DNA of 64,000 bases from Acidimicrobiales bacterium (GTDB taxonomy: Bacteria > Actinomycetota > Acidimicrobiia > Acidimicrobiales > SZUA-35), in contig JAHDBV010000007.1 of assembly GCA_020630195.1 (NCBI GenBank), positions 1-64,000 on the forward strand. The letters run 5' to 3'. Of the stretch, positions 9,439 to 18,991 are shown piece after piece. The position numbers and the translations under genes are program-made. Within the stretch, counting starts at the first letter, position 1, and every line of letters begins with the position of its first letter. A model generated the notes under the pieces. That model was not told the DNA's origin. It did not search any database and worked only from the letters and a program-made list of their open reading frames with translations.

Positions 9439-10500
9439 TCAGCCGAGACCGGGGATCACACAGGCCTGGTCGGTCTCGACGGCGACGGTGACGGCCCGGT
9501 TGCGGTGGGGGCCGGTCGACCAGGTCGTGAATGCCGCCGAATAGAGCCCGGCCCCACCGGCGACGAACACGAGCAGATCCTCGGCGTTGCGGAACACCGG
9601 GCGGTCCCGGCCGTTCGCACGGAACGGGCTGGCCGACGCATCGAGGGCGGTGGCCGACACGACGGCCCGCTCGACGACGGCGTCCCGGGCGCCCGACCGG
9701 GAGTAGCCGGCACGGGCCAGCACCGCGGCATGGTCCGGGTTGAGGGCGAGGGCGGCCTGACCACCGCCGAGCGCGGCGTTGTTGTTGGCGATGTTGGAGA
9801 ACGCCGCAGCGAGGCTGAACAGGAGCCGCTCGACCTCGTCGGGGTCGTCGGCGTCACCGGAGGCCATGATCGAACTCGGCGACTCCGAACCGAGCACCGT
9901 CACCGCCGACTGGTCGGCGTCGAAGCCGAGGTCGGTGTGCATCGGCGCCCACGGGCTGTTCGCCTCGTCTTCGGCGAGGCACATCGTGAACTTGCCGCCA
10001 TGCCCGAGCAGCGCCATGTCCGACGAGCCCGAGCGACCACCACCGATGTTGATCATCGCGAGCCGCAGGGCACGACCGATCGCGGCGTTGGCCCGGTGCC
10101 CCGGACCGAGCGCACCGAAGCCGCCGCGCACCCCGCAGTTCCGTGCGGCCGGGCCGTTCACGATCACGAGCGGCGACGTGGCGTGCGTGGTGGCCTGCAT
10201 CTCGGTGAGGTCGAAGCGGGGATCGATCACGGCCTGCGCGGCGGCCACGACGATCGGCATGTGATCGGGCAGGCAGCCGGCCATCACGGCGCAGGTGGCG
10301 AGCCGATCGAGGGTGCAGTCGCCGAGGTTCGGTCCCATGGCTCCGAGCGACAGATCGCCGTCGATCCCGGAGGCGAGAACGAGCCGAGCGACCCGCTCCG
10401 GGGTCGGCACGATCACGGGGAGGCCGTCGGTGCAACCGAGCTCGTGCAGCCGTTCGACCGCCGCGAGCTCATCGGTGGCGTGCAGGACGTCGGTGCTCAT
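9439..10500 (-). CDS. Conserved protein of unknown function, overlapping the UGSC selenoprotein gene (ATGA)
   Basis: Intact 353-aa ORF with clean coding composition. Start ATG (10500-10498) overlaps the TGA stop (10499-10497) of the upstream gene. Cys-containing motifs GCTDGLPV, GCLPDHMP, NCGVRGG. Confidence 0.75.
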   Translation of the reverse strand: MSTDVLHATDELAAVERLHELGCTDGLPVIVPTPERVARLVLASGIDGDLSLGAMGPNLGDCTLDRLATCAVMAGCLPDHMPIVVAAAQAVIDPRFDLTEMQATTHATSPLVIVNGPAARNCGVRGGFGALGPGHRANAAIGRALRLAMINIGGGRSGSSDMALLGHGGKFTMCLAEDEANSPWAPMHTDLGFDADQSAVTVLGSESPSSIMASGDADDPDEVERLLFSLAAAFSNIANNNAALGGGQAALALNPDHAAVLARAGYSRSGARDAVVERAVVSATALDASASPFRANGRDRPVFRNAEDLLVFVAGGAGLYSAAFTTWSTGPHRNRAVTVAVETDQACVIPGLG

Positions 10501-11048
10501 CGGTCGTCGCCGGCGAACGCACCGAGGATCTCGTCGACGATGCCGGCGGCGATCGTGGCCATCGTGTCGTCCCCGGTGCCCGCCACGGGGTGGGGGAGCC
10601 GGATCCGGGGGATGTCGGGCATCCCAGCCGCTCGGGCGACGAAGTCGCCCTGGGCCCAGAAGTCGTCGGTCACGAGCGCCACGGCGGGGAGGCCGAGGCG
10701 GGCGAACACGATGCCGTCACGCACGGTGCCGGTGGTGCAGCTGCCTCAATGCCCGTAGGCGGCGACGACGGCACCGCATCGGTCGCGCAGATCGTCGATC
10801 ATGGCGTCGGAGACGACGGTGGTGGGGTCGCCCTTGTCGGCGAAGACGAACTCGGCGTCGGGCAGCGCCCGAGTCAGTGCCGCCTCGACGTGATGGAGGA
10901 ACTTCGCCGAGTCGGGGAAGCCGTTCGCCAGCAGCCCGATCCGCACACCCGGCGCCGACGGATCGATCGACACGTCGTAGGGGTCGGTGGCCAGGCCCGG
11001 CTCGGCCCGGGGATCGAGGAACGTGATCTGATCGGTGATGGTCGTCAT
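10497..11048 (-). CDS. UGSC family selenoprotein (in-frame TGA at 10746-10748 read as selenocysteine)
   Basis: Two ORF-track fragments (10746..11552 and 10497..10724) are in the same frame, separated only by TGA. Read through: MTTITDQITFLDPRAEPG...DLRDRCGAVVAAYGH-U-GSCTTGTVRDGIVFARLGLPAVALVTDDF... No start/RBS is needed between halves. Confidence 0.85.
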
Positions 11049-11194
11049 CGTTGCCGCGGCCTCCGTGTCGTCGGCTGGCGCGTCGGGTCGGGCGACGAGC
11101 CACAACGGTCGGGTCGTTGCCCGGTCCGATGAGCGACGGTAGGTCGCGGCATCGTCGGTCGTCGACTCGTCGGACACGGCCGGTTCTTCGGTTG

Positions 11195-12514
11195 TCAAGA
11201 AGCGTGGCTGGTGCCGGCCAGGGATCCGGACCGTCGGGAACCAGAGCGTCGCCGGGTTCGGGGGCGTGTCGAGACACGACCGCGGCGGGCCCGATGGTGC
11301 GCTGGTTCGTCGGAACGGATGTGGTCGGCGGCGGGGGCGGTCGGCCCCGAGATTCGTCGATCGGGTGGAACCGGAATGAGTGTCCGGCCGAGCCCGACGT
11401 CGTAGTTCCAGCCACGATCGTGCACGTCGTGATGGTGGGTGGAACACAGCGGGAAGAGGTTGGCGAGTTCGGTGGGGCCACCGTCGCGCCAGTGCACGAG
11501 GTGGTGCATCTGACAGTTGTCGAAGGCGACGTCGCAGCCGGGGTGTGCACATGTCGGGTGCATCGTCCGGAGTGCGGCGCGCTGGAGGTCGGATGCGGTG
11601 CGGGCCGCGATGGCGGCGTGCACCTGCTGGGCCCGGTCGGTCCCGAGGAGGGTCAGCACCGGATCACACAGGAAGCGATCGAGTGTGGTCGGTGGGACGG
11701 GTGTGCCATCGGTGAGTTCGCAGACCGTGGCGTCGTGTGGGCCTTCGAGCAGGGTGGAGGCGTCGACGATCACGCCGACACCGGCTCGCGCCGGCCCGGG
11801 CGGTCGTCGATCGCCGAGCAGCGCCACGGCGGCGTCGATGGATCCGAGTTCGCCGCCGCGGTCGGCGTGGCGGAGTTGGCGCAGCTTCTTCGAGATCGCG
11901 GTGTGGATCGTGGTGTCCCGCACCGGGTCGAGCACGAGCAGCGTGTGACGCATGCCGGTGTCGAGATCGGTCCATCGCCGCATCGACGATGCGGCGATCT
12001 GGGCGGCGAGTTCATCATCGCCGTGGTCGGCACGAGCCGAACGCTCGGCGTCGGCCACCTGCGCTGCGAACACGTCGACCGGTGGCGCGGCATCGCCGGT
12101 GACCAGCGCAGGGACCTGCTCGAGGAACCGTGCTCGCTCGTCGCCACCGAGCCTGCCGGCCGCTCGTTCGAGCGCATCGAGCGATTCGGCAGGGAGCGTC
12201 CCGGAGATCGCGGCATCGGCGAGATGCGGATTGTCGAGCACGAATCGGTGACGTCGTGCTTCCCGGCGGGCCGAGCGGCCCGATGTCGCCGTGCCCCCGT
12301 CGAGCAGGAACGTCGCGGCATCCGTCGCCTGCTCACGCTCGGCTTGTGCGAGCGCGAGGCGTTGCACGAAACCGTCCGCCGCGGCCTGCAGCGACCTGGT
12401 GCGTCGCAACAACGCCACGAGCTCCTCGCGGTGCAGTTCGGCCACGTCTCCGGACCGCAACGCGGCGGCGCACTCATCGAGCACTTCGACGATCGGCGAG
12501 GGGTGGGGCGACAT
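11195..12514 (-). CDS. DUF222-type HNH endonuclease domain protein
   Basis: C-terminal CAHPGCDVAFDNCQMHHLVHWRDGGPTELANLFPLCSTHHHDVH HNH motif with an N-terminal DUF222-like helical region. Confidence 0.85.
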   Translation of the reverse strand: MSPHPSPIVEVLDECAAALRSGDVAELHREELVALLRRTRSLQAAADGFVQRLALAQAEREQATDAATFLLDGGTATSGRSARREARRHRFVLDNPHLADAAISGTLPAESLDALERAAGRLGGDERARFLEQVPALVTGDAAPPVDVFAAQVADAERSARADHGDDELAAQIAASSMRRWTDLDTGMRHTLLVLDPVRDTTIHTAISKKLRQLRHADRGGELGSIDAAVALLGDRRPPGPARAGVGVIVDASTLLEGPHDATVCELTDGTPVPPTTLDRFLCDPVLTLLGTDRAQQVHAAIAARTASDLQRAALRTMHPTCAHPGCDVAFDNCQMHHLVHWRDGGPTELANLFPLCSTHHHDVHDRGWNYDVGLGRTLIPVPPDRRISGPTAPAADHIRSDEPAHHRARRGRVSTRPRTRRRSGSRRSGSLAGTSHAS

Positions 12515-12598
12515 GGACAAACGGTATCGACGGGGTGTGACAGCGAACTCCGGCGTCCGTGCTTCCGGCGGTCGAGCGACGACCGCTACGTTCGGTCC

Positions 12599-13588
12599 AT
12601 GCGGGTCTTCCTGACGCACAACCCCGAGGATCTCGACGCCTACTACGGCCGGGCGCTGCCCGAGCTCCGGGAGATCGCCGAGGTGGTGGTGAACCCCACC
12701 GACCACGACCTGACGACCGACGAGCTGCTCGAGCTCGCCGCCGGTTGTGACGTGATCGCCGCCCACCGGGCGACGCCGGGGGAGCGGGCGTTGTTCGAGC
12801 GCCATGAATCGCTGGTCGCCTTTCTGCGATGCGCGGTCGACATCTCGACGATCGACGTCGATGCCGCATCGAGTGCCGGGGTGCTCGTGGCCCGAGCGGA
12901 CACGAGCTACGTCGCCTCCACCGCCGAGCTCGCCCTCGGGCTCTACCTCGACCTCTCCCGACGCATCAGCGACTCGACGCACGACTACCGCCTCGGCACC
13001 GAGCCGGCCCAACGTCCGGGACGCCAGGTGGCCGGCCAGACCGCCGCCATCATCGGGCTCGGCCTCATCGGGCGTCATCTCGCCTCGACGCTGCGGGCCA
13101 TGGGGCTCCGGGTGCTCGCCGCCGACCCCGCACCCGTCGAGGTGCCCGACGGTGTCGAGCTCGGCGCGGTCGACCAGATCGTGGCCGCCGCCGATGTCGT
13201 GTTCCCGCTCGCTGCGTCGACCCCTGAGACCCATCACCTGATCGACGCCGCTCTCCTCGGCCGGTTCCAGCCGGGCGCACTGCTCGTCAACGTCTCCCGG
13301 GGCGAACTGCTCGACGAGTCGGCGGTCGCCGATGCGCTCGACGACGGGCACCTCGGTGGCCTGGCCATGGACGTCGGCATGGCGCCGGATCAGCGGCCCT
13401 CTGCCGAGCTGGCGTCCCGGCCGGGGGTGGTCGCCACGCCTCACCTCGGCGGACTCACGCCGGAGAACGCCGATGCGCAGGCCCGATCGAGCGTCGAGCA
13501 GGTGGCCGCGATGCTCGCAGGCGACATGCCGCCCCGCTCGGTGAATCCCGAACAGGCCGATCGACTGCGGGCGTGGTGGGCCCGGTGA
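12599..13588 (+). CDS. D-isomer specific 2-hydroxyacid dehydrogenase, NAD-binding
   Basis: GQTAAIIGLGLIGRHLASTLRAMGLRVLAADP, GALLVNVSRGELLDESAVADAL, TPHLGGLTPE. Confidence 0.9.
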   Translation: MRVFLTHNPEDLDAYYGRALPELREIAEVVVNPTDHDLTTDELLELAAGCDVIAAHRATPGERALFERHESLVAFLRCAVDISTIDVDAASSAGVLVARADTSYVASTAELALGLYLDLSRRISDSTHDYRLGTEPAQRPGRQVAGQTAAIIGLGLIGRHLASTLRAMGLRVLAADPAPVEVPDGVELGAVDQIVAAADVVFPLAASTPETHHLIDAALLGRFQPGALLVNVSRGELLDESAVADALDDGHLGGLAMDVGMAPDQRPSAELASRPGVVATPHLGGLTPENADAQARSSVEQVAAMLAGDMPPRSVNPEQADRLRAWWAR

Positions 13589-14379
13589 TCGGGAGCGTCG
13601 ACACCCACATCCACGTCTACGACCAGCGCCACCCGGCCGCACCGGCGGCGAGCCTCCGGCCGCCGGACGCATCACTCGACGACTACGCGGTGGTCCAGCA
13701 GGCGATGGGCACCGACCGGATGGTGATCGTCCAGCCCACCACCTACGGGCTCGACAACTCGCTGCACCTCGAGGCCCTGGCCACGGCCGGTGACGCCGCC
13801 CGTGGGGTGATGGTGGTGCACGGCGGCACCGCCGAGGACGAGATCCGCTCCATGACCGGGCTCGGCGTGTGTGGCGCTCGGATGCACCTGTTGCCCGGTG
13901 GCGCCGTCGAGCTCACCGAGCTCGAGCGGTTGGCCGAGCTGGTCGCTCCGTTCGGCTGGCACGTCCAGCTCCAACTCGACGGGCATCGCCTCGTTGGCCT
14001 GCTCGATCGGCTCCGGCGCCTCCCGTGCCCGCTCGTGATCGACCACGTCGGTCGCTTCATGCCGCCCACCTCGCCCGACTCGACCGCGTTCGCCGCGCTG
14101 CTCGCCCTCGTGGACGACGGGGCCCACGTGAAGCTCTCGGCGCCCTACGAGTCGGCCCCCGACGACTCCCATCGCTACGAGCTCGTGTCCGCCTGTGTCG
14201 AGACGCTCGTCGCCCGGGCGCCGGACCGGATGCTGTGGGCGTCGAACTGGCCCCACCCGGGCCAAGCAGCGCCGCCATCGGTCGAGGATCTGCAGAGGCT
14301 GCGGGCCTCGTGGTTGCCGACCGACGAGCTCCGCCGGCAGGTCCTCGTCGACAACCCGACGGCGCTCTACGGGTTCTGA
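13573..14379 (+). CDS. Amidohydrolase family protein (PDC hydrolase-like, TIM barrel)
   Basis: SVDTHIHVYDQRHP N-terminal metal motif, LVIDHVGRF, RMLWASNWPHPG. A GTG at 13585 overlapping the upstream stop is an alternative start. Confidence 0.85.
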   Translation: MVGPVIGSVDTHIHVYDQRHPAAPAASLRPPDASLDDYAVVQQAMGTDRMVIVQPTTYGLDNSLHLEALATAGDAARGVMVVHGGTAEDEIRSMTGLGVCGARMHLLPGGAVELTELERLAELVAPFGWHVQLQLDGHRLVGLLDRLRRLPCPLVIDHVGRFMPPTSPDSTAFAALLALVDDGAHVKLSAPYESAPDDSHRYELVSACVETLVARAPDRMLWASNWPHPGQAAPPSVEDLQRLRASWLPTDELRRQVLVDNPTALYGF

Positions 14380-14429
14380 GCGAGCCGGTTCCGATGGTCG
14401 GCCGGCACGTGGCGATCTAGCTTCGAGCC

Positions 14430-14624
14430 GTGGCCAAGCAGGACTACCAGACGGCACTGCCCTACACGACGATGGCGAGCGTCGGCGGTGGCATCGCCGC
14501 GATCTCCACGACCTTCGACGGCGGCCTCCCGCTCGTCGTCACCATCGCCGGGTGTGTCGTGTGCCTCGTCGGCATCGTGCTCGCCGTCCGCGAGTTCGCC
14601 CGGATCCGCGCCGAGGCCGACTGA
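14430..14624 (+). CDS. Small hydrophobic membrane protein
   Basis: 64 aa with two hydrophobic segments; coding composition. Confidence 0.5.
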   Translation: MAKQDYQTALPYTTMASVGGGIAAISTTFDGGLPLVVTIAGCVVCLVGIVLAVREFARIRAEAD

Positions 14625-14665
14625 GCCGGACAGGACGCCGACTCCCCGTTGACCACTCTCGCCAC

Positions 14666-15226
14666 CTAGATCGCGTCGCCCGAGGCGCGTAGTTCAGGGA
14701 CTCGAAGCAGGCGGCCGAGAAGCTCGTCGGTGTCCACTGGACGCTCGGTGTTGATGTCGAAGACGACGGCTCCGTCGAGGCCGATCGCTCTTGTGCCCGA
14801 CCAGAGGTGCTCGTCATCGAATCTGTCGGCGTCGCGGTGGACCCAGTGGCGTGTTGGTGCTCGGTCGACGTAACGCTGTCGTGCGACAGCGGGTGGGCAT
14901 GAGCAGTGAAGCTCGACCAGGAGGTGGGGAAGGGCGAGCAGGCGGGGTCGAGCGTCGGACGGACTCCACGAGGCCTCCGCGATCGCGGGAAACCCCTCGG
15001 CGAGCAGGCCGAAGACGACCTCGAACGCGGCGTCGCCGAGATCCCGGCTCTCGGTGATCGATACCGGATCGGTTGCGAGCGCCTCGGCGAGTGATTCCTT
15101 GATCGTGTCCTTCGCCAGGAGTGGCAACCGGAGCTCCACGGCGAGTTGACGAGCCAAGGTCGACTTCCCAGCGCCCGGTTGGCCTGTTACGAGAATCAGC
15201 GGCGGCTTCCCCACGCGCTCCATCAT
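14666..15226 (-). CDS. AAA/P-loop kinase-like ATPase
   Basis: LILVTGQPGAGKSTLARQLAVELRLPLLAKDTIKESL: Walker A GQPGAGKST. Confidence 0.8.
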   Translation of the reverse strand: MMERVGKPPLILVTGQPGAGKSTLARQLAVELRLPLLAKDTIKESLAEALATDPVSITESRDLGDAAFEVVFGLLAEGFPAIAEASWSPSDARPRLLALPHLLVELHCSCPPAVARQRYVDRAPTRHWVHRDADRFDDEHLWSGTRAIGLDGAVVFDINTERPVDTDELLGRLLRVPELRASGDAI

Positions 15227-15306
15227 GGCTCAACCTCGGTGTCGCCGGATGAGAGATCGCGTGGCAGCGATGTCCGGGCGGAGACAGCCAACGGCCCCCG
15301 GCAGCC

Positions 15307-15624
15307 CTACTGATGCTCAGCGTCCACGACGGTGCTATCGGCGATGGTCAGCGAGATGACGTTCGTGAAGGAACCGGTCGGCTCACCTTCTTGCTGGCCG
15401 TCGCGCTGGAGAACATCGGCATGGACTCCGATCGCCTCGGCGAGCTCGAGCGCAGCTGTCTCGCACAGCCCGATGAAGTCGGTCACCGGGTTTGCTGCCG
15501 CCTCCGTCACGCGGTTCCCGCGATCGGGCCGAGGTGGAGGGCCGGTTGCGGGCCACGCTCTTCTGGGATGGTCGCTGGCTGGAGGGTCTCGTGATGGCGA
15601 CTCTGGCTCCCAATTGGCGCGCAC
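15307..15624 (-). CDS. Small hypothetical protein (start uncertain)
   Basis: C-terminal ~60 aa (VTDFIGLCETAALELAEAIGVHADVLQRDG...) looks protein-like; the N-terminal Pro/Arg-rich part probably is not coding. Confidence 0.3.
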   Translation of the reverse strand: MRANWEPESPSRDPPASDHPRRAWPATGPPPRPDRGNRVTEAAANPVTDFIGLCETAALELAEAIGVHADVLQRDGQQEGEPTGSFTNVISLTIADSTVVDAEHQ

Positions 15625-15670
15625 GACAACAACGTTCCTGATCCGGGGTCGTCATCCCGCCTCGTTGAAG

Positions 15671-16117
15671 TCAGTCGAGGTCGAGCGCAAAGGCGGCGAG
15701 CTCGACGAGTGGCAAGTCTCGTGCCTCGGCGAGTGTGAACCATGCGACGTCGGTCGTGGTCGATCCCTCGGCTTCGACACGGAGCTCGCCCTCGGGTCTG
15801 AAACCCTCGAAGATCACGCCGATGACGTGGCCGTCCGTCCCGCTGTACGCCGAATCGGCGTCGTACCAGCGCGAGAACACGCCGCAGATCCCGCCCAGCG
15901 TCGCGGTCAATCCGGACTCCTCGGCGAGCTCGCGATGAGCGGTCTGTTCCGGCGACTCGCCCCACTCCATGCCGCCTCCGGGCAGCGACCATCGGCCGTC
16001 GTCGTCGGTCCCGGGCAGCGTGACCTGGACGAGCAGGATGCGGCCGTCTCGGTCGAGGCATCGAACGTAGGCGGCGGCGCGTCGCCAGAGGTCGGACACA
16101 CGCCGACGATCCCACAC
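15671..16117 (-). CDS. NUDIX hydrolase
   Basis: GGGMEWGESPEQTAHRELAEESGL matches the Nudix box; GTG start proposed. Confidence 0.85.
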   Translation of the reverse strand: MWDRRRVSDLWRRAAAYVRCLDRDGRILLVQVTLPGTDDDGRWSLPGGGMEWGESPEQTAHRELAEESGLTATLGGICGVFSRWYDADSAYSGTDGHVIGVIFEGFRPEGELRVEAEGSTTTDVAWFTLAEARDLPLVELAAFALDLD

Positions 16118-16145
16118 CCGGGTCGGCTGGGCAACGGGCCGTAGC

Positions 16146-17009
16146 GTGATCGTCGTGGGACGAGTCGTGACCGATGACGGAGTCGAGCTCTGGGTCGAGG
16201 TGACGGGCTCGGGCGATGGCGTGCCGCTGGTGTTGTGCCACGGCGGGGCGGGGTTGTGGGACAACCTCGGCGGTCTCGCGTCACTGGTCGATGCGGAGCG
16301 ACGGGTCGTTCGCTGGGACCAGCGGGGGTGTGGTCGGTCGGACGGCGCGGCCGGTCCGTTCACGGTCGATCGATTCGTCGAGGATCTCGAGGCGGTCCGA
16401 CGGGGCCTGGGGATCGAGCGTTGGATCGTCGGTGGACACTCGTGGGGTGCATCACTGGCGCTGCAGGCGGTGCTCCGGCATCCGGATTCGTCGCGGGGCC
16501 TGCTGTACGTGTCCGGCACGGGGGCGGGACGAGCGTGGCACGCGGGCTACAAGGCGGCGCCGGCGGAACGGCTCACGACCGCCCAGCTCGCCCGATGCGC
16601 GGAGCTCGAGGTGATGCCGGCCCGCTCCCGCAGCGAGGAGGTCGAGTGGCGCACGCTGCGGTGGGCGCCCGACTTCGCCGACCGGGAACGAGCGCTCGAG
16701 CTCGCAGCGGTCGATGCCCAGGCGCCGTGGCCGATCAACCGCGAGTGCAACGCCGCGATCAACGCCGAGACCAAGACGTGGGACGAGGCGGCGCTGCTCG
16801 CCGCGAGCGCCCGGATCGCGGTGCCGGCGCTGTTCGTCCACGGCGCCGAGGACCCCCGACATCACACCGCGATCGACGGTCTGGCGGCGGCCATCCCACG
16901 GGCCGAGGTGGCGGTGGTCGATCGCGCCGGTCACGCGCCATGGCTCGAACGCCCGGGTGCGGTCGTCCGGGTCGTGAGGCCCTGGCTCCGTCGGATCGAC
17001 GCGGAGTGA
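16146..17009 (+). CDS. Alpha/beta hydrolase (prolyl iminopeptidase-like)
   Basis: PLVLCHGGAGLWDNL, RWDQRGCGRS, GGHSWGASLAL nucleophile elbow, GHAPWLERP. Confidence 0.9.
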   Translation: MIVVGRVVTDDGVELWVEVTGSGDGVPLVLCHGGAGLWDNLGGLASLVDAERRVVRWDQRGCGRSDGAAGPFTVDRFVEDLEAVRRGLGIERWIVGGHSWGASLALQAVLRHPDSSRGLLYVSGTGAGRAWHAGYKAAPAERLTTAQLARCAELEVMPARSRSEEVEWRTLRWAPDFADRERALELAAVDAQAPWPINRECNAAINAETKTWDEAALLAASARIAVPALFVHGAEDPRHHTAIDGLAAAIPRAEVAVVDRAGHAPWLERPGAVVRVVRPWLRRIDAE

Positions 17010-17035
17010 TCCGGCCACGAGCCGGTCGTCGGGTG

Positions 17036-17404
<369 letters not shown>

Positions 17405-17447
17405 GGCGACAGCGTAGGAGGCTGTCGGCCGGGTTCGCTCGTGCGGC

Positions 17448-18422
17448 ATGCTCCACGGCGTGGATCACGGACACCGCCTCACCCGAGCCCACGCCCGGCT
17501 CCGCGAAGAGCTCGAGGACGACGGCGTCGAACTGCCCGCCGATCCGCACCTCCTCGATCATCTGCTCGAAGAGCTCGACCACGTGCGGCGTCCGCCGCTG
17601 TTCGAACAACGCGCACCGGTCTACGGCTCGTTCCTCATGCCAGCGGGGACGGACCTGGCGATCGGTGGTGACATCGTCGACCTGATCGATCTCGACGGGA
17701 TGACACCCGAGCAGTGCCGCACGTTCGCGGACGGCCGCTCCACCTACCTCGTGCACCGGGTCGACGGGCCGCCACGGATCGTCTGTTTCGACCGCTCCAT
17801 CCAGCACGAGGCCGACCTCGTCGAGGTACAGCAACGCACCGGCGCCTGGATCGTCCAGCGCACGGTGATGGGCACCGTCCGGTTCTTCACGGGCCGCGGC
17901 GTCACGGAGTGGAACGGGCGGAACTGGGCGTTGCGCCTCGCCGCCCGCCACCATCACTTCTCGGTGTGCGAGGCCGTGCCCGAAGCACCGGTCGCCGTGC
18001 TCGAGGGTCTGCTCGAGCTCGCGGTGCACTGGCTGAGCCCCGCCCACATCGGCGCGACCCTCGTGCTCGATGTCGACCCCCATCGCGACGACCTCGGCCA
18101 CCTCGATGTCGACGCCTCACTCGCGGCGCCCGACCTCCACGTCGACCGCCGACATCACTACCCGGCCCTGTTCGCCGTGCTCCGCCAGACCGACCTCGCC
18201 ACCATGATCGGGCCCGACGGTCGCGTCGAGCGCCTCGGCGTCGGCCTGCGGTCGTCGCTCGAGGCCGAGAACGCGGTACCTCAGGACCGGGGGATGCGCC
18301 ACCGGTCGGCGGCTCGGTACACCCACGACCATCACCACACCGTCGCGTTCGTCGTCTCGGAGGACGGCCCGGTCAGTGTGTTCCGCCGAGGTCGGGCGGT
18401 GGTGATCTGCGAGACCTGCTGA
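17448..18422 (+). CDS. DisA_N (diadenylate cyclase)-like domain protein with N-terminal sensor-like region
   Basis: C-terminal LGVGLRSS...QDRGMRHRSAARYTHDHHHTVAFVVSEDGPVSVFRRG resembles the DAC GxRHRAA...VVSEE..G signature. Confidence 0.65.
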   Translation: MLHGVDHGHRLTRAHARLREELEDDGVELPADPHLLDHLLEELDHVRRPPLFEQRAPVYGSFLMPAGTDLAIGGDIVDLIDLDGMTPEQCRTFADGRSTYLVHRVDGPPRIVCFDRSIQHEADLVEVQQRTGAWIVQRTVMGTVRFFTGRGVTEWNGRNWALRLAARHHHFSVCEAVPEAPVAVLEGLLELAVHWLSPAHIGATLVLDVDPHRDDLGHLDVDASLAAPDLHVDRRHHYPALFAVLRQTDLATMIGPDGRVERLGVGLRSSLEAENAVPQDRGMRHRSAARYTHDHHHTVAFVVSEDGPVSVFRRGRAVVICETC

Positions 18423-18426
18423 GGTC

Positions 18427-18807
18427 TCAGCGTCGCATGCCCTTGCGGATCGACCAGTCGGCGAACATCGCACCGAGCACACCGGCGGTCGAGGCGAGCA
18501 GCAGCAGGAACGCGTACTGGATCACGTTGATCGACTCGCCGTTCACGAGCCGGAGCACGAGGCCCACGAGCTGGATGACGACGTAGACGGCCGCGCCGGC
18601 GGCAGCCCCGTGCATGAGCGGTGTGGAGCGTTCCTGACGGCCCCCACCGAATCCGGCGATCACGAAGCCGAGGATCACGAGGCCGAAGTAGAGCAGGCGG
18701 CTGCTCGTGCCCCCACCGTCGCTGATCACCTGGAAGATCACCACGGCCGGGACGACGATCATCAGGCCGGCGAGTGCGGACGAGATCACGATCTTCGGGT
18801 CGAGCAC
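18427..18807 (-). CDS. Four-TM hydrophobic membrane protein of unknown function
   Basis: 126 aa, strongly hydrophobic segments, convergent with the DAC-like gene. Confidence 0.65.
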   Translation of the reverse strand: MLDPKIVISSALAGLMIVVPAVVIFQVISDGGGTSSRLLYFGLVILGFVIAGFGGGRQERSTPLMHGAAAGAAVYVVIQLVGLVLRLVNGESINVIQYAFLLLLASTAGVLGAMFADWSIRKGMRR

Positions 18808-18991
18808 CGCCCCACGCTACCGCTGAGGCCCCGCCCGGGTCGGTACCGGACGAGCCCGCCCACGCCGTGTCTCGTGTGACGCGTTGATGAACGGCGGGTG
18901 ATCATCGCCCATTGGGCTTGCCACCCCGATTCGGGGGAGGCAAGCTTCGTTGCAACGGTGAGTTGCAAACTCACGGCGGTTCCCGAGGTGG

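Noticed and set aside
10746-10748. TGA as a genuine stop, i.e. two separate genes or a frameshifted pseudogene
   Set aside because: Same frame on both sides, no other disruption, GSC immediately follows, and the downstream half lacks a ribosome-binding site; selenocysteine is the simpler explanation, pending detection of Sec machinery.
11195-12514. HNH/DUF222 gene as evidence of a mobile element or intein
   Set aside because: DUF222-HNH proteins are common stand-alone genes in actinobacteria; no terminal repeats, integrase or interrupted host gene seen.
11051-12600. N-terminal ~500 aa of the 845-aa plus-strand ORF fused to the hydroxyacid dehydrogenase
   Set aside because: Antisense to the DUF222/HNH gene and low complexity; the true dehydrogenase starts at ATG 12599.
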